This document shows positions 42,935-52,100 of a DNA stretch of 64,000 nucleotides, in pieces (positions within the stretch are counted from its first letter, which is position 1; the number at the start of each line of letters is the position of its first letter). Made by a program: the position numbers and the translations under genes. The stretch spans positions 1 to 64,000 of the forward strand of contig NZ_FPKR01000011.1 in assembly GCF_900119825.1 (NCBI RefSeq). Direction: 5' to 3'. The notes beneath the pieces are model-generated. The model made no database searches. It was not told the origin of the DNA and saw only the letters and a program-made list of their open reading frames with translations. Source of the DNA: Chitinimonas taiwanensis DSM 18899 (GTDB taxonomy: Bacteria > Pseudomonadota > Gammaproteobacteria > Burkholderiales > Chitinimonadaceae).

Positions 42935-43351
42935 TTAGACTTCCACAATCTCGAAATCATGGCTGATCTTGACCGTAGCGCCGAGCATGATGGAGGCAGA
43001 ACAGTACTTTTCAGCCGACAGTTCGATCGCGCGCTTCACCTGCTCGACTTTCAGTTGGCGTCCCTTGACCGTGAAGTGCATATGGATGTGAGTAAACACC
43101 TTGGGATCGGTCTCTGCGCGCGTGGCGTCCAGCGCAACTTCGCAGTCGACCACATCGGCGCGGCCTTTCTTCAGGATGGTGACCACATCGAAGGCGGTGC
43201 AGCCACCGGTGCCCATCAAGAGCAGTTCCATGGGCCGCGGCCCCAGATTCTGACCGCCTGCGGCCGGAGCGCCATCCATCAGAACCGAGTGGCCCGATTC
43301 GCTTTGTGCCAGAAAGCTGACGTTTTCTACCCATTTGATGCGAGCGCGCAT
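42935..43351 (-). CDS. OsmC family protein, YhfA type
   Basis: A 138-residue OsmC-fold protein of the YhfA subgroup. The two conserved cysteines are in GTGGCTAFDVVTILKKGR and AEKYCSASIML. The GQNLGPRPMELLLMG helix start is typical. Cytoplasmic; members are thought to reduce peroxides, but the YhfA branch is poorly characterised. Monocistronic and convergent with coq7. Confidence 0.88.
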   Translation of the reverse strand: MRARIKWVENVSFLAQSESGHSVLMDGAPAAGGQNLGPRPMELLLMGTGGCTAFDVVTILKKGRADVVDCEVALDATRAETDPKVFTHIHMHFTVKGRQLKVEQVKRAIELSAEKYCSASIMLGATVKISHDFEIVEV

Positions 43352-43547
43352 CGGACTACTCCTTGCAAAAGTGGCGGAAGGCGCGGCGGGCGCAAGGTCT
43401 GCCGCACTGCGATAGAGACCAGCGACGGATTGCTGGCCTGAAACTACAGAATCGTAACTAAAGCCCCGTGATGGACTGTTTTCGCGCTTCTTGAAGTGTA
43501 ACTTTATTTCTGTTCATTGATTTCATGTCGCGCTGCACAAAAAACAC
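43352..43547. other. intergenic region upstream of the candidate sRNA
   Basis: No gene seen. The left part is the leader and promoter zone of the OsmC-like gene on the minus strand. A minus-strand frame (43458-43889) crosses into rplM and is not credible. Confidence 0.4.
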
Positions 43548-43576
43548 TTGCCATTCGCGTAAGGCTTGCGTAGTAT
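43548..43576 (+). promoter_or_regulatory. sigma70-type promoter of the candidate sRNA
   Basis: TTGCCA (43548-43553), 17-bp spacer, TAGTAT (43571-43576). This is a near-consensus promoter with nothing but the small RNA candidate downstream before a terminator. Confidence 0.6.
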
Positions 43577-43582
43577 CCGAAC

Positions 43583-43684
43583 TGCATTGAGGCGGTACAC
43601 GCAATGTGTGTGCTTTGATGTTGTCTCCTCCATCCTCCTTCTTTGGTGGAATTACGCGCAACCCAATCGGTTGCGCTTTTTTTT
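43583..43684 (+). ncRNA. candidate small regulatory RNA upstream of rplM
   Basis: A free-standing transcription unit of about 100 nt with its own promoter and a strong terminator but no credible ORF. The 5' part can fold (ACAC-GCAAT-GTGT near 43597). The middle is a pyrimidine-rich unpaired stretch with CTCCTCC and CCTCCTTC, both complementary to ribosome binding sites. The 3' end is the terminator GCGCAACC/GGTTGCGC with eight T. Such C/U-rich loops are how several trans-acting sRNAs block translation start. Function is inferred; I do not recognise a known family. Confidence 0.5.
43656..43684 (+). terminator. terminator of the candidate sRNA
   Basis: GCGCAACC (43656-43663), loop CAATC, GGTTGCGC (43669-43676), then eight T. 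It precedes the rplM promoter and thus isolates the two transcripts. Confidence 0.85.
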
Positions 43685-43758
43685 GTCTGTATTTTAAGAT
43701 TATTCGTTCTCCGCGTGCCGCCTGTCGGCTGCGGTGACTTGTCAACGTTCGTTCGGTT

Positions 43759-43788
43759 TGACAGCGCTTTGTTTTTTCAAATAGAATG
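43759..43788 (+). promoter_or_regulatory. rplM promoter
   Basis: TTGACA (43759-43764), 18-bp spacer, TAGAAT (43783-43788), leaving a leader of about 35 bases. GGAAGAG precedes the rplM ATG. The leader is too short to hold an obvious L13-binding structure. Confidence 0.75.
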
Positions 43789-43827
43789 CGCGACTTTCCG
43801 TAAATCGAACGAATCTGGAAGAGCCGT

Positions 43828-44256
43828 ATGAAAACCTTCTCCGCCAAGCCGCACGAGGTACAGCGCGACTGGTTTGTAGTCGACGCCACCGATAAGGTGC
43901 TGGGTCGCCTCGCCGCCGAAATCGCTCACCGCCTGCGTGGTAAGCACAAAGCCATCTACACCCCTCACGTCGATACCGGTGATTTCATCGTTGTCGTGAA
44001 CGCAGACAAGCTGCGTGTGACCGGTGACAAGGCCAAGCAAAAGACGTATTTCCGCCACTCGGGCTACCCCGGTGGTATCTATGAGCGTTCCTTCACCGAA
44101 ATGCAGGAACGTTTCCCTGAGCGTGTGCTCGAGAAGGCCGTCAAGGGCATGCTGCCCAAGGGCCCTCTCGGCTACGCTATGATCAAGAAGCTCAAGGTTT
44201 ACGCTAGCGCCGAGCACCCGCACGCCGCGCAACAGCCTAAAGTCCTTGAAGTCTAA
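43828..44256 (+). CDS. rplM: 50S ribosomal protein L13
   Basis: An early-assembling large-subunit protein that binds 23S rRNA. It has 142 residues, as in E. coli, with the [20 protein letters not shown] start, [38 protein letters not shown] and the basic C-terminal half. First gene of the rplM-rpsI operon, 27 bp before rpsI, expressed from the promoter at 43759. Confidence 0.98.
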   Translation: MKTFSAKPHEVQRDWFVVDATDKVLGRLAAEIAHRLRGKHKAIYTPHVDTGDFIVVVNADKLRVTGDKAKQKTYFRHSGYPGGIYERSFTEMQERFPERVLEKAVKGMLPKGPLGYAMIKKLKVYASAEHPHAAQQPKVLEV

Positions 44257-44283
44257 TTACGACCAGATACAAGGACTGAAAAA

Positions 44284-44676
44284 ATGGTTGGCAAGTATTA
44301 TTACGGTACGGGTCGTCGCAAGAGCGCTGTCGCTCGCGTGTTCCTGGCCAAGGGTTCGGGCAAGATCGTTGTGAACGGTAAGCCGCTGGACCAGTATTTC
44401 TCCCGCGAAACCGGTCGCATGGTGGTTCGTCAGCCGCTGGTGTTGACCGAAAACCTGGAAGCTTTCGACATCCTGGTGAACGTTGTTGGTGGTGGTGAAA
44501 CCGGTCAAGCCGGTGCACTGCGTCACGGCATCACCCGCGCGCTGATCGAATTCGACGCCGCCCTGAAGCCGACCCTGTCGCGCGCAGGTCTGGTGACGCG
44601 TGATGCTCGTGAAGTTGAGCGTAAGAAGGTCGGTCTGCGTAAGGCCCGCCGCGCCAAGCAGTTCTCGAAGCGCTAA
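44284..44676 (+). CDS. rpsI: 30S ribosomal protein S9
   Basis: The small-subunit protein whose C-terminal tail reaches the P site and contacts tRNA. It has 130 residues with [20 protein letters not shown] at the start, [19 protein letters not shown] in the middle and the basic [11 protein letters not shown] tail. AAGGAC lies before its ATG, and a strong terminator follows. Confidence 0.98.
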   Translation: MVGKYYYGTGRRKSAVARVFLAKGSGKIVVNGKPLDQYFSRETGRMVVRQPLVLTENLEAFDILVNVVGGGETGQAGALRHGITRALIEFDAALKPTLSRAGLVTRDAREVERKKVGLRKARRAKQFSKR

Positions 44677-44726
44677 TCGCCAGATTCGACGCGAAGATTC
44701 GTTCGAGTACGTCGGCGCAAGCCGGG

Positions 44727-44760
44727 AAAAGCCGCCAGTTTCTGGCGGCTTTTTCTTTTT
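44727..44760 (+). terminator. terminator after rpsI
   Basis: AAAAGCCGCCAG and CTGGCGGC form the stem around a TTT loop, followed by TTTTTCTTTTT. It ends the ribosomal protein operon before argC. Confidence 0.88.
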
Positions 44761-44844
44761 GCGCCGCCAATCTATCTGGCATATCAGGGAATCGTTGTAT
44801 CATCGACCCTCTTTGCGATCGGCTCAGTGGAAGGAAAGCAAGAC

Positions 44845-45873
44845 ATGATCAAGGTAGGCATCGTAGGCGGGACCGGTTACACGGGCGTGGAGCTGATGCG
44901 CCTGTTGGCGCGGCACGGCGGCGTCAAGCTGCAAGCCATTACCTCGCGCAAGGAAGCCGGTATGCCGGTGGCCGAGATGTATCCGAGCCTGCGCGGTCAT
45001 GTGGATATTGCTTTCTCTACCCCGACCGATGCCAAGCTGGACGAATGCGATGTGGTGTTCTTCGCCACGCCGAACGGCATTGCCATGCAGGAAGCCACGA
45101 CCTTGCTCGAAGCCGGGGTCAAGGTCATTGACCTGGCTGCCGACTTCCGTATCAAGGATGTGGCCGAATGGGAGAAGTGGTATGGCATGAGTCACGCCAG
45201 CCCAGGCTTGGTGGCCGAGGCGGTATATGGCCTGCCGGAGGTGAACCGCGACAAGATCCGCACCGCGCGCCTGATCGCCAACCCAGGCTGCTATCCGACA
45301 GCGGTGCAACTGGGCTTCCTGCCGCTGATCGAGGCTGGCGTGGTCGATGCATCCAGCCTGATCGCGGATAGCAAGTCCGGTGTGTCTGGCGCGGGGCGCA
45401 AGGCCGAGGTGCATACCCTGCTGTGTGAGGCGGGCGACAACTTCAAGGCCTATGGCGTCGGTGGTCATCGCCACCTGCCCGAGATCAAGCAGGGCCTTGC
45501 CGCAGCCGCGCAGGCACCCGTTGGCCTGACCTTCGTGCCGCATCTGACCCCGATGATCCGCGGCATACATGCCACCCTGTATGCCAAGCTGACCAAGGAT
45601 GTCGATGTACAGGCATTGTTTGAGCAGCGTTATGCGAACGAGCGTTTCGTGGATGTGATGCCTGCGGGTAGTACGCCGGAAACCCGCTCCGTGCGTGGCG
45701 GGAATACCTGTCGCATCGCCGTACATCGCCCACAGGGTGGCGATACGGTGGTGGTGCTGTCGGTCATCGATAATCTGGTCAAGGGCGCGGCCGGCCAGGC
45801 GGTGCAGAATATGAACCTGCTGTTCGGCTTGCCGGAAGGGCAGGGCCTGGACATCGTGCCCCTGCTGCCCTGA
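44845..45873 (+). CDS. argC: N-acetyl-gamma-glutamyl-phosphate reductase
   Basis: ArgC reduces N-acetylglutamyl phosphate with NADPH, the third step of arginine synthesis. It has 342 residues, with the NADP fold motif [15 protein letters not shown], the catalytic Cys in [15 protein letters not shown] and the HRHLPEI His region. The ATG at 44845 has AAGGAAAG upstream; a GTG six codons earlier lies within that site. Three downstream genes follow at 3-4 bp spacing (DUF6776, bactofilin) or about 100 bp (erpA), a conserved betaproteobacterial order. Confidence 0.96.
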   Translation: MIKVGIVGGTGYTGVELMRLLARHGGVKLQAITSRKEAGMPVAEMYPSLRGHVDIAFSTPTDAKLDECDVVFFATPNGIAMQEATTLLEAGVKVIDLAADFRIKDVAEWEKWYGMSHASPGLVAEAVYGLPEVNRDKIRTARLIANPGCYPTAVQLGFLPLIEAGVVDASSLIADSKSGVSGAGRKAEVHTLLCEAGDNFKAYGVGGHRHLPEIKQGLAAAAQAPVGLTFVPHLTPMIRGIHATLYAKLTKDVDVQALFEQRYANERFVDVMPAGSTPETRSVRGGNTCRIAVHRPQGGDTVVVLSVIDNLVKGAAGQAVQNMNLLFGLPEGQGLDIVPLLP

Positions 45874-45876
45874 TCC

Positions 45877-46599
45877 ATGCTGCGTCGCTGGAAACGCCGC
45901 GGTAATCATCTGGCCACTGCACGCCTGGCTGTGCGGCGCCATCTGCCCTGGTATGCCTGGGTGGGCCTCGTGCTATTGGCGCTGTGCTTGCTGGCGGGGG
46001 CCAGCTGGCTGCTGTTCCAGCATGGCCAGGAAGTCGGCCGGCAAGACCCGCATGCGCAGCGCGCGATTCAGGAGGCGGCACGCAATGCCGGCACGCTGGA
46101 AAAGGCCTTGAGTGAAGCGCGCCAAAAGCAGGCCGAGACCGAGCAGCAGCTGCGCCTTGAGCTGGCAACCCGGCAGACCATGACGCGACAACTGCAGCAA
46201 CTGCAGGCGGACAATGGCAGCCTGCGCGAGCGCATCGGCTTTTATGAGTCGTTGCTGACCAAGACAGACAGGGCGCCTGCACTGGCGATTGAGGTCTTCC
46301 GCGTCGAGCCGCTGACGCCCGGCCACTACCGGCTCAGTGCCATCCTGCTGCAAGGCCAATCTAGCCAGGAGGCCTTCAAGGGTGAGATGCAGTTCCGGCT
46401 GACCATTGAGCGGCAGGGCAAGCGCGAAATCATTGCCTGGCCGCAGACCCGCATCCCGCTCAGCGTGTCGCGCTTTCTGCGCCTGGAGCGTGAGACCGAT
46501 CTGCCGGCCGATACCGTGCTCAAGCGGGTGGAAATGGCGATCTATGCGGCGGGCGAAACCCGCCCACGCCTGACCCGCATTTATGAAGTGAAAGGATGA
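45877..46599 (+). CDS. DUF6776-type membrane-anchored coiled-coil protein
   Basis: A 240-residue protein with one membrane span (about 25-47, YAWVGLVLLALCLLAGASWL), a basic cytoplasmic N-terminus and a coiled coil at 60-125. A beta-rich C-terminal domain (APALAIEVFRVEPLTPGHYR, RLTRIYEVKG) follows. It sits 3 bp after argC and 3 bp before the bactofilin gene, so it is in their operon. The arrangement suggests a partner that tethers the bactofilin scaffold to the membrane or cell wall; that is inference. Confidence 0.8.
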   Translation: MLRRWKRRGNHLATARLAVRRHLPWYAWVGLVLLALCLLAGASWLLFQHGQEVGRQDPHAQRAIQEAARNAGTLEKALSEARQKQAETEQQLRLELATRQTMTRQLQQLQADNGSLRERIGFYESLLTKTDRAPALAIEVFRVEPLTPGHYRLSAILLQGQSSQEAFKGEMQFRLTIERQGKREIIAWPQTRIPLSVSRFLRLERETDLPADTVLKRVEMAIYAAGETRPRLTRIYEVKG

Positions 46600-46602
46600 A
46601 AC

Positions 46603-47031
46603 ATGTTTGGCAAAGACAAGCATAAGGCGACCAACCGCATCGACAGCCTGATCGGCCTGGAGGCGCGCATCGAGGGTCATATGCATTTCGCCGGCGGTCT
46701 GCGTATCGATGGCGAAGTGGTCGGCGATGTGACCGCCATGGATGACAAGCCGAGCACGCTGGTGGTCAGCGAGAAGGCGCGTATCCGCGGCACGGTGCGG
46801 GTCGCACATCTGGTACTCAATGGCACGATTGAAGGGCCGATTCACGCCACCCACTATCTGGAACTACAGTCGAAGTGCAAGGTGGTCGGTGATGTGTATT
46901 ACAACTCGCTGGAGATGCATCCCGGTGCCGTGGTGGCCGGCCAGCTGATCCATATGGGTGGCTTGGACAGCAAGCCGGCCACGCCGCCCGTGACCAAGAA
47001 AGGGGCCAAACTTGAAACTGCGCCGGAATAG
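46603..47031 (+). CDS. bactofilin (polymer-forming cytoskeletal protein)
   Basis: A 142-residue bactofilin. The central domain (about 18-115) is a right-handed beta helix visible as regular repeats: LIGLEARIEGHMHFAGGLRI, DGEVVGDVTAMD, EKARIRGTVRVAHLVLNG and LELQSKCKVVGDVYYNSLEM. The tails are short and disordered. Bactofilins polymerise without nucleotides and organise cell-shape or wall enzymes. The operon partner upstream is the DUF6776 protein. AAAGGA precedes the ATG. Confidence 0.93.
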   Translation: MFGKDKHKATNRIDSLIGLEARIEGHMHFAGGLRIDGEVVGDVTAMDDKPSTLVVSEKARIRGTVRVAHLVLNGTIEGPIHATHYLELQSKCKVVGDVYYNSLEMHPGAVVAGQLIHMGGLDSKPATPPVTKKGAKLETAPE

Positions 47032-47134
47032 CCCCATCTAAGCAGCAAGTCCCTGTTTGTAAAAGGGTTAACAAATACGCCGTATGCGCGGATAATCTGC
47101 GCATTAAACCAATGCGTTGTCTGGAGTTCGCGCC

Positions 47135-47485
47135 ATGAATGCCCCTGTCGAAATGAGCACCCCCTTCGTCTTCACCGATAACGCCGCTGCCAAGGTGGCC
47201 GACCTGATCGCTGAAGAAGGTAATCCCGACCTGAAACTGCGCGTGTTCGTGACCGGTGGCGGTTGCTCCGGTTTCCAGTACGGCTTCACCTTCGACGAAA
47301 TCGTCAATGAAGACGACACGCCTTACGAGAAGAACGGCGTGACCCTGTTGGTTGACCCGATGAGCTACCAGTATCTGGTGGGTGCCGAGATCGACTATGT
47401 GGAGAGTATCGAAGGCTCGCAGTTCACCATCAAGAACCCGAACGCGACCTCGACCTGCGGTTGCGGCTCGTCTTTCTCGGCCTGA
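47135..47485 (+). CDS. erpA: iron-sulfur cluster insertion protein ErpA
   Basis: An A-type carrier that delivers [4Fe-4S] clusters to apo-enzymes such as those of isoprenoid synthesis. It has 116 residues, with [11 protein letters not shown] carrying the first cluster Cys and [10 protein letters not shown] the other two. GGAG is nine bases before the ATG at 47135; the frame's earlier start at 47117 is weaker. It ends the conserved rplM-to-erpA block and is followed by a terminator. Confidence 0.96.
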   Translation: MNAPVEMSTPFVFTDNAAAKVADLIAEEGNPDLKLRVFVTGGGCSGFQYGFTFDEIVNEDDTPYEKNGVTLLVDPMSYQYLVGAEIDYVESIEGSQFTIKNPNATSTCGCGSSFSA

Positions 47486-47497
47486 TCATTCAGCCAC

Positions 47498-47527
47498 AAA
47501 AAAGCCCCGGTCTATACCGGGGCTTTT
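47498..47527. terminator. terminator after erpA
   Basis: AAAAGCCCCGG and CCGGGGCTTTT around TCTATA, with T-runs on both strands, between convergent erpA and the dehydrogenase gene. Confidence 0.88.
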
Positions 47528-47544
47528 TCATTTCTGTGCACGCC

Positions 47545-48312
47545 TTATTTGGCCTGCATGCGCAGCGCACCATCCAGGCGTATCACCTCGCCATTGAGCA
47601 TCGGGTTCTCGATGATGGCGGCGACTAGGTGGGCAAATTCGGCCGGGTCGCCCAGGCGCGAAGGGAAGGGCACGGCGGCACCCAGCGCGTCCTGCACGTC
47701 CTCAGGCAGGCTGGCCATCATCGGCGTCTTGAAGATGCCCGGCGCAATCGTCATCACCCGTATGCCGTAGCGGGCTAGCTCGCGCGCCGCCGGCAGGGTC
47801 ATGCCCACGATGGCAGCCTTGGATGCCGCATACGCGCACTGGCCGATTTGGCCGTCAAAGGCGGCAATCGAGGCGGTGTTAATAATCACACCGCGCTCAC
47901 CATTCGCCTGGGCGGGCTGCTTGCTCATCGCATCGGCGGCCAGGCGCAGCAGATTGAAGCTGCCGATCAGATTCACATCCAGGGTGCGCTTGAAGCCATC
48001 CAAGAGATGCGGGCCTTCGCGCCCAACCAGCTTTTCGCCGTGCACGATGCCTGCGCAGTTGACCAGCGCATCCAGGCGGCCAAAGTTGCTGATCGCCTGT
48101 TGCACGGCGGCCTGGCAGCTGGCTTCGTCACTGACATCGCAGAGTGCGAAGCGCGCCGCCTCGCCGAGCTCGGCCGCCAGTGCGGCACCCGCCGTGGCAT
48201 TGCGGTCGGCGATCAGCACGCAGGCGCCGGCACTGATGGCCTTGCGCGCCACTGCTGCGCCCAGGCCTGATGCCCCGCCGCTAATCAGTACGCTGGTATT
48301 TTCCATCTGCAT
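47545..48312 (-). CDS. SDR family 3-hydroxyacyl-CoA dehydrogenase
   Basis: A 255-residue short-chain dehydrogenase of the HSD17B10-like group, NAD-dependent oxidisers of 3-hydroxyacyl-CoA. The nucleotide motif is [13 protein letters not shown]. The catalytic Ser lies in [13 protein letters not shown] and the Tyr/Lys in [16 protein letters not shown] is eight bases before the first ATG (48312). The TetR-type gene just upstream on the same strand probably controls it, a common setup in fatty acid or branched-chain degradation. Confidence 0.88.
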   Translation of the reverse strand: MQMENTSVLISGGASGLGAAVARKAISAGACVLIADRNATAGAALAAELGEAARFALCDVSDEASCQAAVQQAISNFGRLDALVNCAGIVHGEKLVGREGPHLLDGFKRTLDVNLIGSFNLLRLAADAMSKQPAQANGERGVIINTASIAAFDGQIGQCAYAASKAAIVGMTLPAARELARYGIRVMTIAPGIFKTPMMASLPEDVQDALGAAVPFPSRLGDPAEFAHLVAAIIENPMLNGEVIRLDGALRMQAK

Positions 48313-48359
48313 CGATATGTCTCCTTTTCTTGTGGAATAGGTCGGCCCTGGCCGCCATG

Positions 48360-48386
48360 AAAAACGCCCTCCTGGGTAAGGAGGGC
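48360..48386 (-). terminator. terminator after the TetR-type gene
   Basis: CGCCCTCC and GGAGGGCG pair around a 7-base loop, with TTTTT next on the minus strand. It partly insulates the dehydrogenase gene from the regulator. Confidence 0.7.
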
Positions 48387-48405
48387 GCGGTATACCGTGT
48401 GTGGC

Positions 48406-48978
48406 TTATTTCTTCAGCACCAGTTCCAGCATGCGATCGGCCAGTTCCTTTGGGCTGCTGCTGCCATCGGCCTTGTACCACTGAATCGTCCAGTGCAGGC
48501 CACCCAGCAGCAATTTGCGCAGCAGGCGGGTATCGCTATGCACGAGGCCCGCGGCGGCGGCTTCATCCAGCACCTGTTGCCAATCGCGCTCATAGGCGTC
48601 GCGCAGCTTGATCAGTTCGGTGCGTGCCTTATCCGACAGGCTAGGCCATTCATACAGCAGCACCGATAATGCGCCCTTGTCGTCGCCGAGCAGGGTGTCC
48701 AGGTGGACGCGGAAAACGGTTTTCAGTTTTTCCAGTGGGGTCTTGGCTTCTGCCAAAGCCTCTTCTAGCCTATCAGTCAGTTCGCCTATCCCGGCGGCCA
48801 TGACGGCAACCAGCATTTCCTCCTTGGTGCGGAAATGGTAGAACAGGCTGCCAGATTGCATGCCGACGGCTTGAGCGAGGTCACGTACGGTGGTGCGCTC
48901 GTAGCCTTGCTCCTTGAACAGGCGGCTCGCTGCGGTAATCAGCTCGGCGCGGCGTGTTTTCTCTTCTTGGGTGGTCAT
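48406..48978 (-). CDS. TetR family transcriptional regulator
   Basis: A 190-residue TetR-type repressor. The N-terminal HTH is ELITAASRLFKEQGYERTTV, then RDLAQAVGMQSGSLFYHFRT with the recognition helix and the conserved YHF. The rest is the helical ligand/dimer domain. It lies upstream of, and on the same strand as, the acyl-CoA dehydrogenase-type SDR gene, so an acyl-CoA ligand is plausible but unproven. Confidence 0.9.
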   Translation of the reverse strand: MTTQEEKTRRAELITAASRLFKEQGYERTTVRDLAQAVGMQSGSLFYHFRTKEEMLVAVMAAGIGELTDRLEEALAEAKTPLEKLKTVFRVHLDTLLGDDKGALSVLLYEWPSLSDKARTELIKLRDAYERDWQQVLDEAAAAGLVHSDTRLLRKLLLGGLHWTIQWYKADGSSSPKELADRMLELVLKK

Positions 48979-49138
48979 GATCTTGTTTCTGCTTGATGGC
49001 GGTAGTTGCCGGAAAGTTGGCGCATTTTATACGCATTCCCCGAGTCTAGCGCTTGCTGGGATCATAAAACCTTAATAAATACTCTAATTATGTGGCCTGC
49101 CCGCACGCCGGCCACCGACCATATCTTTGAAAGCCGCT

Positions 49139-52100
49139 ATGCGCCTTGCCCTGCTACTTGCCTGTCTACCGCTCAGCCTGTTTGCCGCCGATATCGAAAG
49201 TTTCTCGCCCCAGGGCGCCGTGCGCGAGGTGCGCCAGGCCAAGGTGCGCTTCTCTGAATCCATGGTGCGTTTTGGCGATCCGCGCCTGCCCGACCCTTTC
49301 GAGGTGGCCTGTGGTGCGGAGGAAGGCAGTGGGCGCTGGATCGATGACCGCAACTGGGTTTATGACTTCCGCCGTGATCTACCTGCCGCCACTCAATGCG
49401 AATTCCGCCTCAAGCCGGGCCTGAAAACGCTGGCTGGCGCCGCTTTACCGGCCAGCCGCTACCAGTTTTCCACCGGTGGCCCAGAGCCAGTGGATGTCTG
49501 GCCTGAGCGCTGGCAGCCGATTGTGGAAGACCAGGTCTTTCTGGTTAGCTTTGCCGCGCCACCGTTGCCCACTTCCCTGGCGGCCAGCGCGCGTTGCGAG
49601 GTGGAAGGCCTGCGCGAGCGTATTCCGGCCGTGGTGTTAGCCGATGCCGAGCGTGACAAACTGCTAACCGCCTATTTCAGCCGCGACCGTAAACGCTGGC
49701 CCAGCCATATGGCGGCGCTGCGCTGCCAGCGCCCCTTACCCAACGATGCCAGCATGCAGCTGGTGCTGGATGCCGGCCTGAGCGCCGCCAATGGCGCCAG
49801 CCTGCGCGAGCCCATGCAGTTCGACTTCCGCGTGCAGCCGCGTTTCACCGCCTGGATGTCCTGCGAGCGCACGCGTGAGAAATCGGCCTGCCTGCCGCTG
49901 TCGCCAATCGAGCTGCGCTTTTCCGCCGGGGTGGATGCGGCGCGCGCCAAGGCCGCGACCCTGGTCAGCGCCGACGGCAAGCAGCGCTGGGCGGCGGAAG
50001 CGATACTGGGCAGCGATAAGCAATTCTTCGAGGAAGAGCAGGCTGGCAAGCCGGTGCGCCGCCAGCTGGCGTATGGCGTGCGCTTCAAGCCGCTGTTTCC
50101 GGAAAACGGCACGCTGCAGCTGAATCTGCCTGCCGGGCTGCGCGATGAATATGGTCGTGCGCTGAGCAATGCCAAGCAGTTTCCGCAGAGTGTGAAGCTG
50201 GACAGCTTCCCGGCCCTGGCCAAGTTCTCGGCCAGCTTTGGCATTGTGGAGCGCGCGGTGGGGGTGCTGCCGGTGACGGTGCGCAATGTGGGCGAGGCTG
50301 TGCGTGCCGAGGACAAGCCGGCGCCCGGCATGCTCGACAGCCTGATCGATATGGCCAAGAGCGCGACCGGTTCCGCCAAGCCAGCCGAGAAGACGCTGGG
50401 CCTGCCTTATCGTCAACTCACCCTGAACAAGGAAGCCGATATCGTCAGCTGGTATCAGCGTCTGCGCCGCGGTGCGCAGCCGGCCGATGGCCAGGATTAC
50501 CGTTCGGCCTCGCTGCTCAAGGATGTGGGTAGCGCACAGCGCTATCGCTTGCCCGCCCCGAACGACGAGCTGGCCGCCGAGGTGATCGGTCTGCCGCTGC
50601 CCAAGGCCGGCCTGACCGTCGTGGAAGTGGAGAGCGCCCGCCTGGGCAAGCGCCTGCTGCAGCCGGCGGCATCCATGTATGTGGCCAGCGGCGCGCTGGT
50701 TACCAATCTGAGCGTGCATTACCGGCGTGGGCATGACGATGCGCTGGTCTGGGTGACCACGCTGGATAAGGGTTGGTTGGTCAACAATGCTGCGGTCAGC
50801 ATCCTCGATTGCAAGGGTAAGGTGCTGGCCAGCGGCAAGACCAATGCCCAGGGGGTCTGGCAGCCGAGCAAGGCGCTTGCCAAGGAACGCTACGACTGCC
50901 CGAATTATGTGTTTGCCCGTCAGGGCGAGGACGTGACCTTCCTGGTGTCGGATTGGCGCGAAGGCATCGAGGCCTGGCGCTTTGGCGTGAATACCGAGTA
51001 CGACCGCGATCAGCGTCGCAGCTTCCATGCCGTGCTCGACCGCGGTCTGTACCGGGCTGGTGAAACCGTCAGCATCAAGCTGATCGGCCGGGAACGTACG
51101 GCGCTGGGTTTTGGCCAGCTGGCCGATGCGCAGCTGCCCAATCAGGTCGAGCTCCAGCATCTGGGCTCGGACGAAAGCGTGGTGCTGCCGCTGGAATGGC
51201 GCAATGGCGCTGCCACGCTGAGCTGGGACATCCCTGCGGATGCCAAGCTGGGCAGCTATGCGATCAATCTGGCGCGCAAGCAGGGTAAGCAGCTCGATGG
51301 TCTGGGTAGTGCCGGCCAGTTCAGCGTGGCGGAATTCCGTGTGCCGCTGATGCGCGGCACGCTCAAGCTACCGGCCGATACCGTGCAAGCGGGTAGCCTG
51401 CAAGCAGTGGCCCAGGTGCAATACCTGGCCGGCGGCCCGGCTGGTGGCGAGGCGGTCAAGCTGCGCGCCCTGGTGCGCCCGGCCGGTTCGCGCGAGCTGG
51501 AGGCCTTCGAGGGCTTCCGCTTCAGCACGGGCGATGTACCGGCCAAGGTGCTGCGCCCCGATGCGCAGGACGAGCGTGAGAATCAGGATGATGAACAGCC
51601 GCTGGCCTTGCGTAGCACGGTGCTCGATAAGGCCGGTGGTGCGACCCTGCCGCTGACCGGCTGGCGCAATGCCAGCACGCCGCTGCAGCTGACGGCCGAA
51701 CTCGAATACCGCGATCCGAACGGTGAGGTGCAGACCACGGCCGCCAGCAGCATGATCTGGCCCTCGGCGGCCCAGGTTGGTCTGAAGTTCGGCCAGGCCA
51801 AGCGCGAAGGCGGCATGCCGCTGGAACTTGGCCTCGCCAGCTATACCGGCAAGCCCTTGGCTGGGCGCGCCATCAAGGCCGAGGCCTGGTCGCGTCAGAC
51901 CTTCAGCCATCGCAAGCGTCTGGTGGGCGGTTTCTACAGCTATCAGCACGAAACCCGCTACCAGCCGCTGGGCGAGATCTGTAATGGACGTAGCGATACG
52001 CGCGGCCGCCTGCGCTGCGATCTGCCGGCCAAGTTCAGTGGCGAGGTGCTGGTGCGCGTTAGCAGCGCCGACGATGCCGGCCATATTGCCTACGCCCATG

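Noticed and set aside
43789-43827. L13 autoregulatory leader
   Set aside because: The leader after the predicted start of transcription is only about 35 bases and shows no stable structure.
43458-43889. 143-aa minus-strand ORF upstream of rplM
   Set aside because: It overlaps the start of rplM, the rplM promoter and the sRNA terminator, and has no ribosome binding site or family features.
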